Part shown: positions 8,335 to 17,913 of the stretch, one piece after another
Layout of the letters: the number at the start of each line of letters is the position of its first letter
Numbering within the stretch: the stretch's first letter is position 1
Source: Streptomyces graminofaciens
GTDB lineage: Bacteria > Actinomycetota > Actinomycetes > Streptomycetales > Streptomycetaceae
Length of the DNA: 64,000 nucleotides
Direction: 5' to 3'
Assembly (NCBI RefSeq): GCF_030294945.1
Contig: NZ_AP018448.1
Coordinates: 4,556,001 to 4,620,000, forward strand
Program-made: the position numbers and the translations under genes
The notes under the pieces: model-generated
Database searches by the model: none
The model's input: the letters and a program-made list of their open reading frames with translations, nothing else
Told to the model about the DNA's origin: nothing

Positions 8335-10545
8335 TTACCCCTTGTCCAAGTACTGCTCCCTCTCCTCGTCCAGCAAGGCGTCCAGGGCCGTGCGTAGGCC
8401 GGGGAGGTGCTCCAGCTCCGGGTCGGCCGCCACCACGGCCGCCGCTTCCTCTCTCGCCTCGGCGATGATCTCCTCGTCCTCGATGACCGCCAGCATCCGC
8501 AGGCTGGTGCGCGCGCCGGACTGGGCCTGGCCGAGGACGTCGCCCTCGCGGCGTTGTTCGAGGTCGATGCGGGAGAGTTCGAAGCCGTCGAGGGTGGAGG
8601 CGACGGAGTTCAGGCGCTGGCGGGCCGCGCTCGCCTCGGGCATCTCGGTGACGAGGAGGCAGAGTCCGGCGGCCGAGCCACGGCCGACGCGGCCGCGCAG
8701 CTGGTGCAGCTGGGAGACGCCGAAGCGGTCGGCGTCCATGATCACCATGGCCGTGGCGTTCGGGACGTTCACGCCGACCTCGATGACCGTCGTGGCGACC
8801 AGGACATGCGTCTCGCCGGCGGCGAAGCGGCGCATGACCGCGTCCTTGTCGTCGGGGTGCATGCGGCCGTGCAGGACCTCGACCTTGAGCCCCTGGAGGG
8901 GGCCCTTGGCCAGTTGGTCGGCCACGTCGAGCACGGCGAGCGGCGGGCGCTTCTCGGCCTCGTCCTCGGGGGACTTCTTCTTGCCGGACTTCTTCGGGTC
9001 GTCGTCCTCGTCGCCGATGCGGGGGCAGACGACGTACGCCTGGTGGCCGTTGCCGACCTCCTCCCGCACCCGCTCCCAGGCGCGGGCCAGGAAGTGGGGC
9101 TTGTCGGCGGCCGGGACGACATGGCTCGCGATCGGTGAGCGGCCGGCCGGAAGCTGGTCGAGGACCGAGGTCTCCAGATCGCCGAAGACCGTCATGGCGA
9201 CCGTGCGCGGGATGGGGGTGGCCGTCATGACGAGGAGGTGGGGCGGCTGCTTGCCCTTGCCGCGCAGGGCGTCGCGCTGCTCGACGCCGAAGCGGTGCTG
9301 CTCGTCCACCACGACCAGACCCAGGTCGTGGAACTGCACCTTGTCCTCGATCAGCGCGTGTGTGCCGATCACGATCCCGGCCTCACCGGTGACCAGGTCG
9401 AGCAGGGCCTGGCGGCGGGCGGCCGTGCCCATGGATCCGGTGAGCAGCACGACCTTGGTGGCGGTCTCGGCCCCGCCCAGCATGCCGCCCTCCGCCAACT
9501 CACCCATCATCTCGGTGACCGACCGGTGATGCTGCTGCGCGAGCACTTCGGTGGGCGCCAGCATGGCGGCCTGTCCGCCCGCGTCGACCACGGCGAGCAT
9601 GGCGCGGAGGGCCACCAGCGTCTTTCCGCTGCCGACCTCTCCCTGGAGCAGCCGGTGCATCGGATGCTCCGTCGCCAGGTCGTCGAAGATCTCCTTGGAA
9701 ACCTTCAGTTGGCCCTCGGTGAGGGTGAAGGGGAGGCGGGCGTCGAAGGTGGTGAGGAGGCCGTCGGGGGTGGGTCTGCGGGCCACGGCGGGGAGTTGGG
9801 CGTCGGCGTGGCGGCGGCGGGCCAGGGCGACCTGGAGGACGAAGGCCTCGTCCCACTTGAGGCGGCTGCGGGCGCCCTCGATGTCGGCCTTCGTGTGGGG
9901 GCGGTGGATCTTCAGGAGGGCTTCGGGGAGGGGGACCAGGCCTCGGCCGTCCCGGAGGGAGGGCGGCAGCGGGTCCATGGCCTCCTGGGCGCTCGGCAGG
10001 ACCGTCTGGACCGCCTTGGCGATCTTCCAGGACTCCAGCTTGGCCGTGGCCGGGTAGAGCGGGATGAGGGCGCCGGCCCAGGTGTCGACCGTCTCCGAGA
10101 CATCGTCGCCGCGCAGGAGCTCGTAGGCCGGGTGGGCGAGCTGGAGGCGGCGGTTGAAGACGGAGACCTTGCCGGCGAAGAGGGCGCGGGTGCCGGGGAG
10201 GAGCTCCTTGTGGGGCTTGTGCACGCCGTTGCCGAAGAAGACGAGCTGGAGGCGGCCGCTGCCGTCGGTGATCGTGACTTCGAGTCGCTGGCCCTTGCCC
10301 CGGGGGGCCTTGGCGGAGGCGAAGGTGTGCAGGCGGGCGTCGGCGACCTGGGCGACCACCGTGACGTGCTCGTCCATCGGGAGGTCGGCGAGGTGGGTGA
10401 GCTGGCCGCGCTCCTCGTATCTGCGCGGATAGTGGTGGAGCAGATCGCCGACGGTGTGCAGGCCGAGGTGCTCGGCCATCACCTTCGCGGTGGCGGAGCC
10501 GAGCGCGTTCTTGAGCGGTTCTTCGAGCGCGTACACGAGATCCAT
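8335..10545 (-). CDS. recG: ATP-dependent DNA helicase RecG
   Basis: Branch-migration helicase that reverses stalled forks and processes Holliday junctions. The 736-residue protein has the N-terminal wedge/OB domain (HHYPRRYEERGQLTHL), then SF2 helicase motifs: Walker A LQGEVGSGKT (about 290-300), DEQH box VVVDEQHRFG, motif III TATPIPRT, and motifs V/VI (VGVNVPNA, QLRGRVGRG). An insert rich in Lys/Glu/Asp (DDDPKKSGKKKSPEDEAE) lies between motifs III and V, as in other Streptomyces. ATG at 10545 chosen from family alignment; the ribosome site is poor. It is divergent from the HSP90 gene. Confidence 0.95.
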   Translation of the reverse strand: MDLVYALEEPLKNALGSATAKVMAEHLGLHTVGDLLHHYPRRYEERGQLTHLADLPMDEHVTVVAQVADARLHTFASAKAPRGKGQRLEVTITDGSGRLQLVFFGNGVHKPHKELLPGTRALFAGKVSVFNRRLQLAHPAYELLRGDDVSETVDTWAGALIPLYPATAKLESWKIAKAVQTVLPSAQEAMDPLPPSLRDGRGLVPLPEALLKIHRPHTKADIEGARSRLKWDEAFVLQVALARRRHADAQLPAVARRPTPDGLLTTFDARLPFTLTEGQLKVSKEIFDDLATEHPMHRLLQGEVGSGKTLVALRAMLAVVDAGGQAAMLAPTEVLAQQHHRSVTEMMGELAEGGMLGGAETATKVVLLTGSMGTAARRQALLDLVTGEAGIVIGTHALIEDKVQFHDLGLVVVDEQHRFGVEQRDALRGKGKQPPHLLVMTATPIPRTVAMTVFGDLETSVLDQLPAGRSPIASHVVPAADKPHFLARAWERVREEVGNGHQAYVVCPRIGDEDDDPKKSGKKKSPEDEAEKRPPLAVLDVADQLAKGPLQGLKVEVLHGRMHPDDKDAVMRRFAAGETHVLVATTVIEVGVNVPNATAMVIMDADRFGVSQLHQLRGRVGRGSAAGLCLLVTEMPEASAARQRLNSVASTLDGFELSRIDLEQRREGDVLGQAQSGARTSLRMLAVIEDEEIIAEAREEAAAVVAADPELEHLPGLRTALDALLDEEREQYLDKG

Positions 10546-10735
10546 TGCACACCACCGCACTGACAATGGCGTCGCACGTCACCGACAATGCCGTATACGT
10601 CCTTGAAATCCGCTGGTCAGGTGGGTCGTTCGCGCCTAGGATGGCGCACTCACGCCTCCCGTCCGCGGTCACCGTCTCGCGGGACCGCCCGACCCCGCGC
10701 CGTCGCCTTCAGACCCCCGCCCCGGCGCTGCGACG

Positions 10736-12592
10736 ATGGACTCAATGACCTCACAGTCGTCCCAGGCACCTCGGTCACCACAATCACCACAGTCACCCCA
10801 TACGTTCCAGGTCGATCTGCGTGGCCTGGTGGATCTGCTCTCGCACCACCTCTATTCCAGTCCGAAGGTCTATCTGCGCGAGCTGCTGCAGAACGCCGTG
10901 GACGCGATCACCGCGCGCCGCGCCGAGCAGCCCGACGCGCCCGCCCGCGTACGTCTGTTCGCAGAGGGCGGTGCCCTGCGGGTGGAGGACTCCGGGGTCG
11001 GGCTCACCGAGTCCGACGTGCACGACCTGTTGGCCACGATCGGCCGCAGTTCCAAGCGGGCCGAGGGGCTCCAGGAGGCCCGTTCGGACTTCCTGGGGCA
11101 GTTCGGCATCGGGTTGCTGGCCTGTTTCGTGGTCGCCGAGCGGATCCGGGTGGTCAGCCGCAGCGCCCGTACGCCGGGCGCGCCGCCCGTGGAGTGGACG
11201 GCGACCGACGACGGGTCGTACACCGTGCGCACGCTGCCCGACGAGGCGCGCCCCGAGCCGGGCACGACCGTGCACCTGGTGGCGCGGCCCGGCGCCGCCG
11301 AATGGCTCTCCCACGCGCGCGTGCTGACGCTGGCCCGGGACTTCGGTTCGCTGCTGCCGTACGACGTCCGGGTGGGCGACGAGGCGGTCACGGATCTGCC
11401 GGCGCCCTGGGACCGTGCCCACCCCTCCCCCGCCACCCGGAGGGTGGCCCTCGCGCGGCACTGCCACGAGCTGTTCGGGTTCACCCCGCTGGACGCGATC
11501 GAGCTGAACGTGCCGCTCGCCGGGGTCCGGGGCGTGGCGTACGTGCTGCCGTCGGCCGTGAGCCCCGCCCAGCGGGCGAGTCACCGGGTGCATCTCAAGG
11601 GCATGCTGCTCACCGAGCGGGCCGAACAGCTGCTGCCGGACTGGGCGTTCTTCGTGCGCTGTGTCCTGGACACGGACAGTCTGCGGCCCACGGCGTCGCG
11701 CGAGTCGCTGTACGAGGACGAGACCCTGGCGGCCGTACGGGAGGCCCTGGGGGAACGCATCCGCTCCTGGCTGACCGGGCTCGCCGCCGGTGATCCCGAG
11801 CGGCTGGCGGCCTTCCTGTCGGTGCACCACCTGGGTGTGAAGTCCCTGGCGCGGCACGACAAGGAGATGCTGCGCACGATGCTGCCGTGGCTGCCCTTCG
11901 AGACGACCGACGGGCGGCTGTCCCTGGAGGAGTTCGCGCAGCGGCACCCGGTGGTGCACTTCACGCGCACGGTGGAGGAGTACCGCCAGGTCGCGCCGAT
12001 CGCCTCGGCGCAGGGCATCGGCGTCGTCAACGGCGGCTACACGTACGACAGCGAGCTGGTCGAGGCGCTGCCGTCGGTGCGGCCGGGTACGGCGGTCGCC
12101 GAGCTGGACGCAGACACGGTGACCGCGCACCTGGACACGCTCGACCCGGACGAGGAGCTGGCGCTGGCGGGCTTCCTGTCGGCCGCGCGGGCCAAGCTGG
12201 ACTCCCTGGGGTGCGATGTCGTGCTCCGGGCCTTCCATCCGGTCTCGGTGCCGGCGCTGCACCTGGACGACCGGTCCTCGCGCCACGAGCAGGCCCGCGC
12301 GGAGGCCGAGGAGCGGGCCGACGACCTGTGGGCGGGCATCCTGGGCTCGCTCCGGGGCAGCGCCCCGCGCGCGCGGCTGGTGCTCAACCACCTCAACCCG
12401 TTGATCCGGCGGATCGGTTCCCTGGGCGATCCGGAGCTGATCGGCACCGCCACCGAGTCCCTGTACGGGCAGGCCCTGCTGATGGCGCAGCGCCCGCTGA
12501 GGCCCGCGGACTCCGCGCTGCTGAACCGCGCGTTCCTCGGTCTGCTGGAGTGGGCCACGCACACCGAGTCCGGGGAGGGCGGCCGCCGATGA
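10736..12592 (+). CDS. HSP90-family ATPase (HtpG-like)
   Basis: A 618-residue GHKL ATPase chaperone. The ATP pocket is intact: LRELLQNAVDAI (Glu49 catalytic, Asn53 Mg-binding), VEDSGVGL (Asp85, Gly87, Gly89) and FLGQFGIGLL (about 119-127). The middle and C-terminal domains diverge from E. coli HtpG and the first 20 residues are a Ser/Pro/Gln run. The stop overlaps the next gene as ATGA, so the two products are made together. Start: ATG at 10736 or 10745, neither with a strong ribosome site. The pair is on the plus strand inside a minus-strand housekeeping run. Role: a specialised chaperone or conflict-system ATPase acting with the TPR protein is inferred. Confidence 0.85.
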   Translation: MDSMTSQSSQAPRSPQSPQSPHTFQVDLRGLVDLLSHHLYSSPKVYLRELLQNAVDAITARRAEQPDAPARVRLFAEGGALRVEDSGVGLTESDVHDLLATIGRSSKRAEGLQEARSDFLGQFGIGLLACFVVAERIRVVSRSARTPGAPPVEWTATDDGSYTVRTLPDEARPEPGTTVHLVARPGAAEWLSHARVLTLARDFGSLLPYDVRVGDEAVTDLPAPWDRAHPSPATRRVALARHCHELFGFTPLDAIELNVPLAGVRGVAYVLPSAVSPAQRASHRVHLKGMLLTERAEQLLPDWAFFVRCVLDTDSLRPTASRESLYEDETLAAVREALGERIRSWLTGLAAGDPERLAAFLSVHHLGVKSLARHDKEMLRTMLPWLPFETTDGRLSLEEFAQRHPVVHFTRTVEEYRQVAPIASAQGIGVVNGGYTYDSELVEALPSVRPGTAVAELDADTVTAHLDTLDPDEELALAGFLSAARAKLDSLGCDVVLRAFHPVSVPALHLDDRSSRHEQARAEAEERADDLWAGILGSLRGSAPRARLVLNHLNPLIRRIGSLGDPELIGTATESLYGQALLMAQRPLRPADSALLNRAFLGLLEWATHTESGEGGRR

Positions 12593-15519
12593 GCGGAATC
12601 AACGACATCACCGACTTCGACGGGCTCCGCCATGCCCTGGCCGAGAACTACGAGCAGCCGGAGGGCCCCGCGCGCAACGCGCGCGCGGAGCAGCTGCTCG
12701 CCGAGGCCGAGAAGCTGAACATCCCGCTCGCCGTGATCGAGGCGCTCGGACACCAGCTGAAGGTCTACAACTACAGCTCCGAGAAGGACAAGATGTTCGT
12801 CCCCTTCGCGCGCCTGCTGCGCATGTGGGACGAGCGTCCGGAGGACTTCGACGAGTACGAGATCCACTCCCTGCACTGGGTCTTCAAGTGGATGTCGGCA
12901 GGCATGCTCAACCAGCCGCATGTGCCGCTCGCCTCCATCGAGAAGTGGCTCGGCGAGATGGAGCACCGCTACCGGCTCGCCGGACACACCGAACGGGCCG
13001 TGCGCAGCGCCGAGTTCAGTGTGGCCGCGCACATCGGGGACCTGGCGCGGGCCGAGCGGGCCTACGCGGCCTGGCTGGCCGCCGATCGGGACACCATGGC
13101 CGACTGCCACGCGTGCGAGCTGCACAGCCAGGGCTGGTGGCAGTCACGGCTCGGCGCGGACCCGGAGGCGCTGGAGCTGTGGGCGCCGGTCCTGGACGGC
13201 GAGTACGCCTGCGCCCACGAGCCGCACACCGTCCTGGCGTCCTCCCTGGTGCCGCTGCTGCGCCTGGGCCGCCCGGACGAGGCGCGCGCCCACCATCTGC
13301 GCGGTTTCCGGCTCGTGAGGGCCATGGAGAGCATGCGGGACGCGTACGCGGACCACGTCGAGTTCTGTGCCCTGACCGGTAACGAGGCGCGTGGTCTCGA
13401 ACTGCTGGCCGAGCGTCCTGCGTACTTCACGGACTCCGGGGATCCGCGCAGCAAGCTGGACTTCCTGACCGTGGTGGCCCTCCTCATGGACCGCCTGGCC
13501 GACCGAGGCTTCGGCGATCAGACCGTCCCGGGTCCGGCGGGTCGTACGTGGACGGCGCGCGAACTGGCCTCCCACGCGCGCGAGGAGGCGCTTTCCCTGG
13601 CCGCGCTGTTCGACGCCCGCAACGGCACGTCGTACGTCAGCACGCGCGCGCGTGAGCGGATGGACCAGGCCCCACTGCTGGACCGGCTGCCGCTGGGGGT
13701 GCGCGCGAAGCGGGCGGCGCCGGCGCCGAGGCCGCCCGCCGTGGTGGAGCGGGTGGCGGCGGCACGGGAGGACCTGGCGAGCCTCCTCGCCGAGGCGCGA
13801 CGGCTCTCCGCGTCCCTCCACCCCGACTCCGTGGGGGCGTGGGCCGCCGTGTCACGGGCCGCCGAGGCCGAGGGCGCCGAGCTGGACGTCCGGGACCGCG
13901 CGGAGATCGTCGACCACGAGGCGATCGGTCTCGGCCCCGAGGGCCGCGCCCTGTTCGACCGCGCCGCCGAGCTGTATGAGCAGGCGGGCGACCCGGGCGA
14001 GGCCCTGGCGGCACGCGCGCGCAACGCGAACGTCCACGCCCTGACGGGCCACACGGAAGAGGCCCTGGCCCTCGTCTCGGAGCCGTACGACAAGATCCTG
14101 GCGCTCTTCGCGGACGGCGGGACGGGAGTGCGGCAGACAGCGTCCGTCCTGGTGGGCCGGGCCCGGATCCTGATGCAGCGGATGCACGAGACGGAGGAGG
14201 ACGCGGGCGCCGTGGCCGCCGCCGAGGCCGCCGTGCGCGAGCTGGCGGAGTTCGCCGAGCCGCACCGCGCCGAGGACGTGCGGCTGGCCTCGCGGGCGGC
14301 GGAGGCGCGGGCGATGCTCGGGGAGCTGGCCGCGCACGCGGGGGACGCGCAGACCGCCATGGCGCTCTTCGCCGAGGCCGCGGAGCGGTATGTGGCGGCC
14401 GGGCTGCCGTGGTTCGCGGTGCAGTACGAGGCTCGGCTCGCCGGGGCGGCGCAGCAGCTCGGGGACCTGGAGACCGCCGAGCGGGCGGCGCTCGCCGCGC
14501 TGGAGCACGGCGGGGCGGACCTGGAGCCGCTGGGCCACGCCCAGCTGCACGTCCAGCTGGCCGAGATCCTCGGCGCCACCGAGCGGTTCGAGCCGGCCGC
14601 CGAGCACGCCCTGGAGGCGGCGCACTGGGCCGACGGGGCGGGCGAGGGGCCGACGCTGGGCGCCTGGGCCCGGCATCAGCTCGGCGGGTTCCTGCTGCGG
14701 CTGGGGCGGTGGGCGGAGGCGGCGGAGGTCCTGGAGTCGGCGCTGCCGGATCTCACCGCCGAGACGCACGGCGAGGGGGCGATCGCGCAGACCCAGTGGT
14801 GGCTCGGCGACTGCCACACCGAGCTGGGCGAGCACCGGGAGGCGGCCGAGCGGTGGCTGAAGGCCGCCGAGATCGCCCGGCACTGGCCCGAGCAGCGCGA
14901 CCACGCCATGCTCGCGCATCTCGCCGCCGAGGCCCTCGCCCGCGCGGGGCTGCCCGCCGACGCCGACCGGGCGTACGAGCGCGCGGCCGAGCTGTGGGGC
15001 GCGCTCGGCAATGTCCACGGGTACGTGCGGGCGTTGCGGGCGCGGGCGTGGTACGCGGCGCGCGGGGAGGGCGGCGAAGGGCTGTCCTCGGCGCGGGAGT
15101 TGATGGGCGACGCGGTGCTGGGCTGTGAGGCGGCGCTGTCGGACGTGACGGGTGAGGACAACCGGCGGCGGATCGCCGCCGAGCTCGGCGAGACGTACCG
15201 GCAGTTCGGGGATCTTCTCGCCCGGTCCGTCGCCGAGGAAGCGGAACTCGCCGCGTTCCGGCCGGTGTTCGAGGAGGCGCTGGCGCTCGTGGAGCGGGCG
15301 GTCGCGGTGTACGGCTCGCTGGGGGTCGATGCGCTCGACGAGCGTACGGCGGCGGAGCTTGCCGCCGGGTGGCTGGAGGCCGATCTACGGCGTCCTGAGG
15401 AGGCGTCGGGGCGGGCGCTGGGGGTGTTGGCCGCGTACGGCGACCGGGACGACGAGGTGGCGACGGCGCGGCGGGCCGAGGCGGAGAGGATGCGGGAGGT
15501 GGTGGGGGCGGTGGAGTGA
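12589..15519 (+). CDS. Large tetratricopeptide-repeat protein, HSP90 partner
   Basis: A 976-residue, mostly helical, acidic protein of unknown function. It starts MSGINDITDFDGLRHALAEN. Repeated helix-pair units with the TPR pattern are frequent: LARAERAYAAWLAA (about 150), AEAAEVLESALPDL (about 710), LGEHREAAERWLKAAE (about 745) and AGLPADADRAYERAAELWG (about 790). No enzyme motif, signal peptide or membrane segment is seen. The ATGA overlap with the HSP90 gene implies tight coupling. TPR proteins are classic HSP90 co-chaperones in eukaryotes; a client-loading or sensing role here is inferred from that and from the gene pairing. Confidence 0.8.
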   Translation: MSGINDITDFDGLRHALAENYEQPEGPARNARAEQLLAEAEKLNIPLAVIEALGHQLKVYNYSSEKDKMFVPFARLLRMWDERPEDFDEYEIHSLHWVFKWMSAGMLNQPHVPLASIEKWLGEMEHRYRLAGHTERAVRSAEFSVAAHIGDLARAERAYAAWLAADRDTMADCHACELHSQGWWQSRLGADPEALELWAPVLDGEYACAHEPHTVLASSLVPLLRLGRPDEARAHHLRGFRLVRAMESMRDAYADHVEFCALTGNEARGLELLAERPAYFTDSGDPRSKLDFLTVVALLMDRLADRGFGDQTVPGPAGRTWTARELASHAREEALSLAALFDARNGTSYVSTRARERMDQAPLLDRLPLGVRAKRAAPAPRPPAVVERVAAAREDLASLLAEARRLSASLHPDSVGAWAAVSRAAEAEGAELDVRDRAEIVDHEAIGLGPEGRALFDRAAELYEQAGDPGEALAARARNANVHALTGHTEEALALVSEPYDKILALFADGGTGVRQTASVLVGRARILMQRMHETEEDAGAVAAAEAAVRELAEFAEPHRAEDVRLASRAAEARAMLGELAAHAGDAQTAMALFAEAAERYVAAGLPWFAVQYEARLAGAAQQLGDLETAERAALAALEHGGADLEPLGHAQLHVQLAEILGATERFEPAAEHALEAAHWADGAGEGPTLGAWARHQLGGFLLRLGRWAEAAEVLESALPDLTAETHGEGAIAQTQWWLGDCHTELGEHREAAERWLKAAEIARHWPEQRDHAMLAHLAAEALARAGLPADADRAYERAAELWGALGNVHGYVRALRARAWYAARGEGGEGLSSARELMGDAVLGCEAALSDVTGEDNRRRIAAELGETYRQFGDLLARSVAEEAELAAFRPVFEEALALVERAVAVYGSLGVDALDERTAAELAAGWLEADLRRPEEASGRALGVLAAYGDRDDEVATARRAEAERMREVVGAVE

Positions 15520-15529
15520 AGGGGCTGGG

Positions 15530-15658
15530 GCGTTTGAGTTTCTCTCCGCCCCCGCCGCCCCTACCCGTCCGCCCTGGGGGCTGCGTCCCCAGACCCCCGG
15601 CCGGTCGTCGGCTCTGGCCCGGGGGGTTGTCGCGCAGATCCCCGCACCCCTCAAGGGC
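15530..15658. repeat. Composite intergenic repeat, copy 1
   Basis: The block contains GCCCCCGCCGCCCCTACCCG (15548-15567), then a GGGGGCTGCGTCCCC hairpin, AGACCCCC, GGTCGTCGGCTCTG and TTGTCGCGCAGATCCCCGCACCCC. The same elements in the same order occur at 60190-60342, next to cimA. It lies between two convergent genes. It is a longer relative of the short repeats elsewhere in the window. Confidence 0.65.
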
Positions 15659-15662
15659 GTCC

Positions 15663-17354
15663 CTACTCCACCCCGATCAGCAGCAACGCCCCCTGCCGCC
15701 CGCCCCGGTACACCACCGTGTCCACCGCCAGGTAGGACTCCCGTACCCGTGCCTCCAGGTGGTCCGCGACACCGGCCGGCGCCTCGTCCCCCAGGACCAG
15801 CGTGACCATCTCACCGCCCGCGGACAGCATCCGGTCGACGACCGTCTCGGCCGCCGCCGTCACATCGGAGCCGATGACCGCGACATCGCCGTCGATGAGG
15901 CCGAGGACGTCTCCGGCCTGGCAGATGCCCGCCATGGTCCAGGACTGGCGCTCGGCGATGACGACCTCGGCGTAGCGGGTGGCGCCGGCCGCCGAGGTCA
16001 TGGAGACGACGTCCTCGTCGAAGCGGCGGTCCGGTTCGTGGACGGCGAGCGCGGCGATCCCCTGGACCGCCGAGCGCGTCGGGATCAACGCCACCCGCAC
16101 CCCCTCCGTCCGCGCCTGCTCGGCCGCGGCCGCCGCCGTGTGGCGCAGGTCCGCGTCGTTCGGCAGCAGCACCACCTCGCGCGCGTGGGCCCGCCGTACG
16201 GCATCGACCAGCTCCCCGCTGGCGGGCGGCTCCCCGGGACGCGCCAGGACTGTCGTCGCGCCGGCCTCGGTGTACAGCCCGGCCAGGCCCTCCCCCGGCA
16301 CGACCGCCACCACCGCGCGCTGCACCCGCTCACGCGGCGGACGCCCGGCGCCACCGGCCATGTGCGCGTCCTCGGCCCCGAAGTGCGTGATCCGGATCCG
16401 GTACGGCCGTCCGGCCTCGACCCCGGCCTCCACGGCGGCCCCGGCGTCGTCGACGTGCACATGGACGTTCCAGAGCCCGTCGCCGCCGACCACGACGAGC
16501 GAGTCGCCGAGGGAGTCGAGCCGGGTCCGCAGCCGGGCCACGGCCGTGTCGTCGGCCTCCAGGAGGTAGATCACCTCGAAGGCGGGCCCACCGGCCGCAC
16601 AGGCCCCGGCGGAGCTCTCCTCGCCCACCTCCGCACCTGCTGCGGCGGCCACGCGCGCGTGCACCTGAGTCTCGCTCGCCGTCAGCCCCCGGGGCGCCTC
16701 CCCGGTGAACGTCTCCACCAGCGCCGCCAGCACCGCCACCAGCCCCCGGCCGCCCGCGTCCACGACGCCCGCGCGTGCCAGGGCGACGAGTTGCCCGGGG
16801 GTCTCCGCGAGCGCCGCACGGGCGCCCTCGTAGGCGGCCCGGGCGATCGTCCCGCAGTCGCCCTCGGCCGCGTCGGCGGCGTCGGCCGCCGCCGAGGCGA
16901 CCGTGAGGACCGTGCCCTCCACCGGGTGCGCGACGGCGTCGCGGGCCGAGTCGGCCGCCCGGCGCAGGGCCAGGCACAGGCCCGGGCCGTCGGTGTGGGC
17001 TGCGGCATGGTCGTCGGCCAGCACCTGGGCCATGCCCCGCAACAGCTGCGCGAGGATCGTCCCCGAGTTCCCCCGGGCGCCTATCAGCGCCCCGTGTGCC
17101 ATGGCCCGCGCGGCCTCGCCGAGTGTGGGCGTACCCAGGTCGGCCCCGGTCTCGTGCCCCGCGAACACCGCCTCGACGGCCGCCGCCGCCGACTCCACCG
17201 TCAGATACAGGTTCGTGCCGGTGTCCCCGTCGGCCACCGGATACACGTTGATCGCGTCGATCTCCTCACGCGCGCGCCCCAGCGCCGCCAGCGCGAGGCC
17301 GCACCAGGTGCGCACCGCGAGAGCATCGAAGAATGTCTGCGGCACCTGCGGCAC
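15663..17354 (-). CDS. DAK2-domain (FakA/YloV-type) kinase
   Basis: A 563-residue protein of the dihydroxyacetone-kinase-like YloV/FakA family; in firmicutes FakA phosphorylates fatty acids bound to a DegV-type (FakB) protein. The N-terminal DhaL domain has the Mg-ATP loop NVYPVADGDTGTN (about 27-39) and GARGNSGTI (about 88-96). A C-terminal DegV-like/DAK1_2 region follows. No fakB is nearby, so the substrate is uncertain. Start: GTG at 17354 with AGGGAGG 5 bases upstream; the open frame beyond is not conserved. Its usual neighbour recG is separated from it here by the HSP90-TPR pair. Confidence 0.88.
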   Translation of the reverse strand: MPQVPQTFFDALAVRTWCGLALAALGRAREEIDAINVYPVADGDTGTNLYLTVESAAAAVEAVFAGHETGADLGTPTLGEAARAMAHGALIGARGNSGTILAQLLRGMAQVLADDHAAAHTDGPGLCLALRRAADSARDAVAHPVEGTVLTVASAAADAADAAEGDCGTIARAAYEGARAALAETPGQLVALARAGVVDAGGRGLVAVLAALVETFTGEAPRGLTASETQVHARVAAAAGAEVGEESSAGACAAGGPAFEVIYLLEADDTAVARLRTRLDSLGDSLVVVGGDGLWNVHVHVDDAGAAVEAGVEAGRPYRIRITHFGAEDAHMAGGAGRPPRERVQRAVVAVVPGEGLAGLYTEAGATTVLARPGEPPASGELVDAVRRAHAREVVLLPNDADLRHTAAAAAEQARTEGVRVALIPTRSAVQGIAALAVHEPDRRFDEDVVSMTSAAGATRYAEVVIAERQSWTMAGICQAGDVLGLIDGDVAVIGSDVTAAAETVVDRMLSAGGEMVTLVLGDEAPAGVADHLEARVRESYLAVDTVVYRGGRQGALLLIGVE

Positions 17355-17585
17355 CTGCGCCTCCCTGAGCTGCTGTGCGTGTGACCGTGTCGTACGTGGA
17401 ACGCCGCACGCAGCGTAGACCCGGGGTGGTGACCGCCGGTAAGAGGGCCGGGAGCAGCACCCGGACCAGCCATGGTAGTTTCGTTCCACGGACGCAGTCG
17501 TTGTATGCTGCTCCGGTTGCCCGATCCGAATCGATGATTCAGGTTCGGGCCTTCCCCCCGGCAGCGCCACTCAGATCTCAGATCC

Positions 17586-17607
17586 TGATCCCGGCATGCC
17601 GGGATCA
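17586..17607. promoter_or_regulatory. 22-bp perfect palindrome in rpmB leader
   Basis: The 11-base arm TGATCCCGGCA is followed directly by its reverse complement, 34 bases before the rpmB GTG. Just upstream (17520-17549) is another inverted structure: CCCGA/TCGGG arms enclosing GAATC-GAT-GATTC. Together they would fold the rpmB 5' leader, or serve as a dimeric operator. Confidence 0.5.
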
Positions 17608-17641
17608 ACCGTAAGTGCATCTGAAGTCTTTGGAGTGACCC

Positions 17642-17827
17642 GTGGCTGCCAACTGCGACGTCTGCGGCAAGGGGCCGGGCTTCGGCAACAACATCTCGCA
17701 CTCGCACCGCCGTACGTCCCGCCGCTGGAACCCGAACATCCAGCGCGTCCGTACCGTGGTCGGCGGGACGCCGAAGCGCGTGAACGCTTGCACCTCGTGC
17801 ATCAAGGCCGGCAAGGTCTCGCGCTGA
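17642..17827 (+). CDS. rpmB: 50S ribosomal protein L28 (zinc form)
   Basis: A 61-residue large-subunit protein. It has two cysteine pairs, CDVC (5-8) and CTSC (50-53), so it is the zinc-containing type, paired in this window with zinc-type L32. GTG start with TTGGAGTG upstream. Monocistronic: a good terminator follows at 17868 and the preceding gene is divergent. Confidence 0.96.
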   Translation: MAANCDVCGKGPGFGNNISHSHRRTSRRWNPNIQRVRTVVGGTPKRVNACTSCIKAGKVSR

Positions 17828-17867
17828 CGCTCAGCTAGCGCGCGGCCACTGCTGGTTCGCTGCACAG

Positions 17868-17899
17868 AGCCGGTCCACCGACAGGTGGGCCGGCTTTTT
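17868..17899 (+). terminator. Rho-independent terminator of rpmB
   Basis: A 12-bp stem (17868-17879 with 17884-17895, one G-U pair) closes on a 4-base loop and is followed by TTTTT. It lies 41 bases after the rpmB stop and before the convergent thiD. Confidence 0.85.
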
Positions 17900-17913
17900 G
17901 CCGTACCCACGTG

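Noticed and set aside
15516..17384. Long plus-strand frame opposite the DAK kinase gene
   Set aside because: Arg/Gly/Pro-rich translation with no family pattern; it mirrors the codon bias of the real minus-strand gene.
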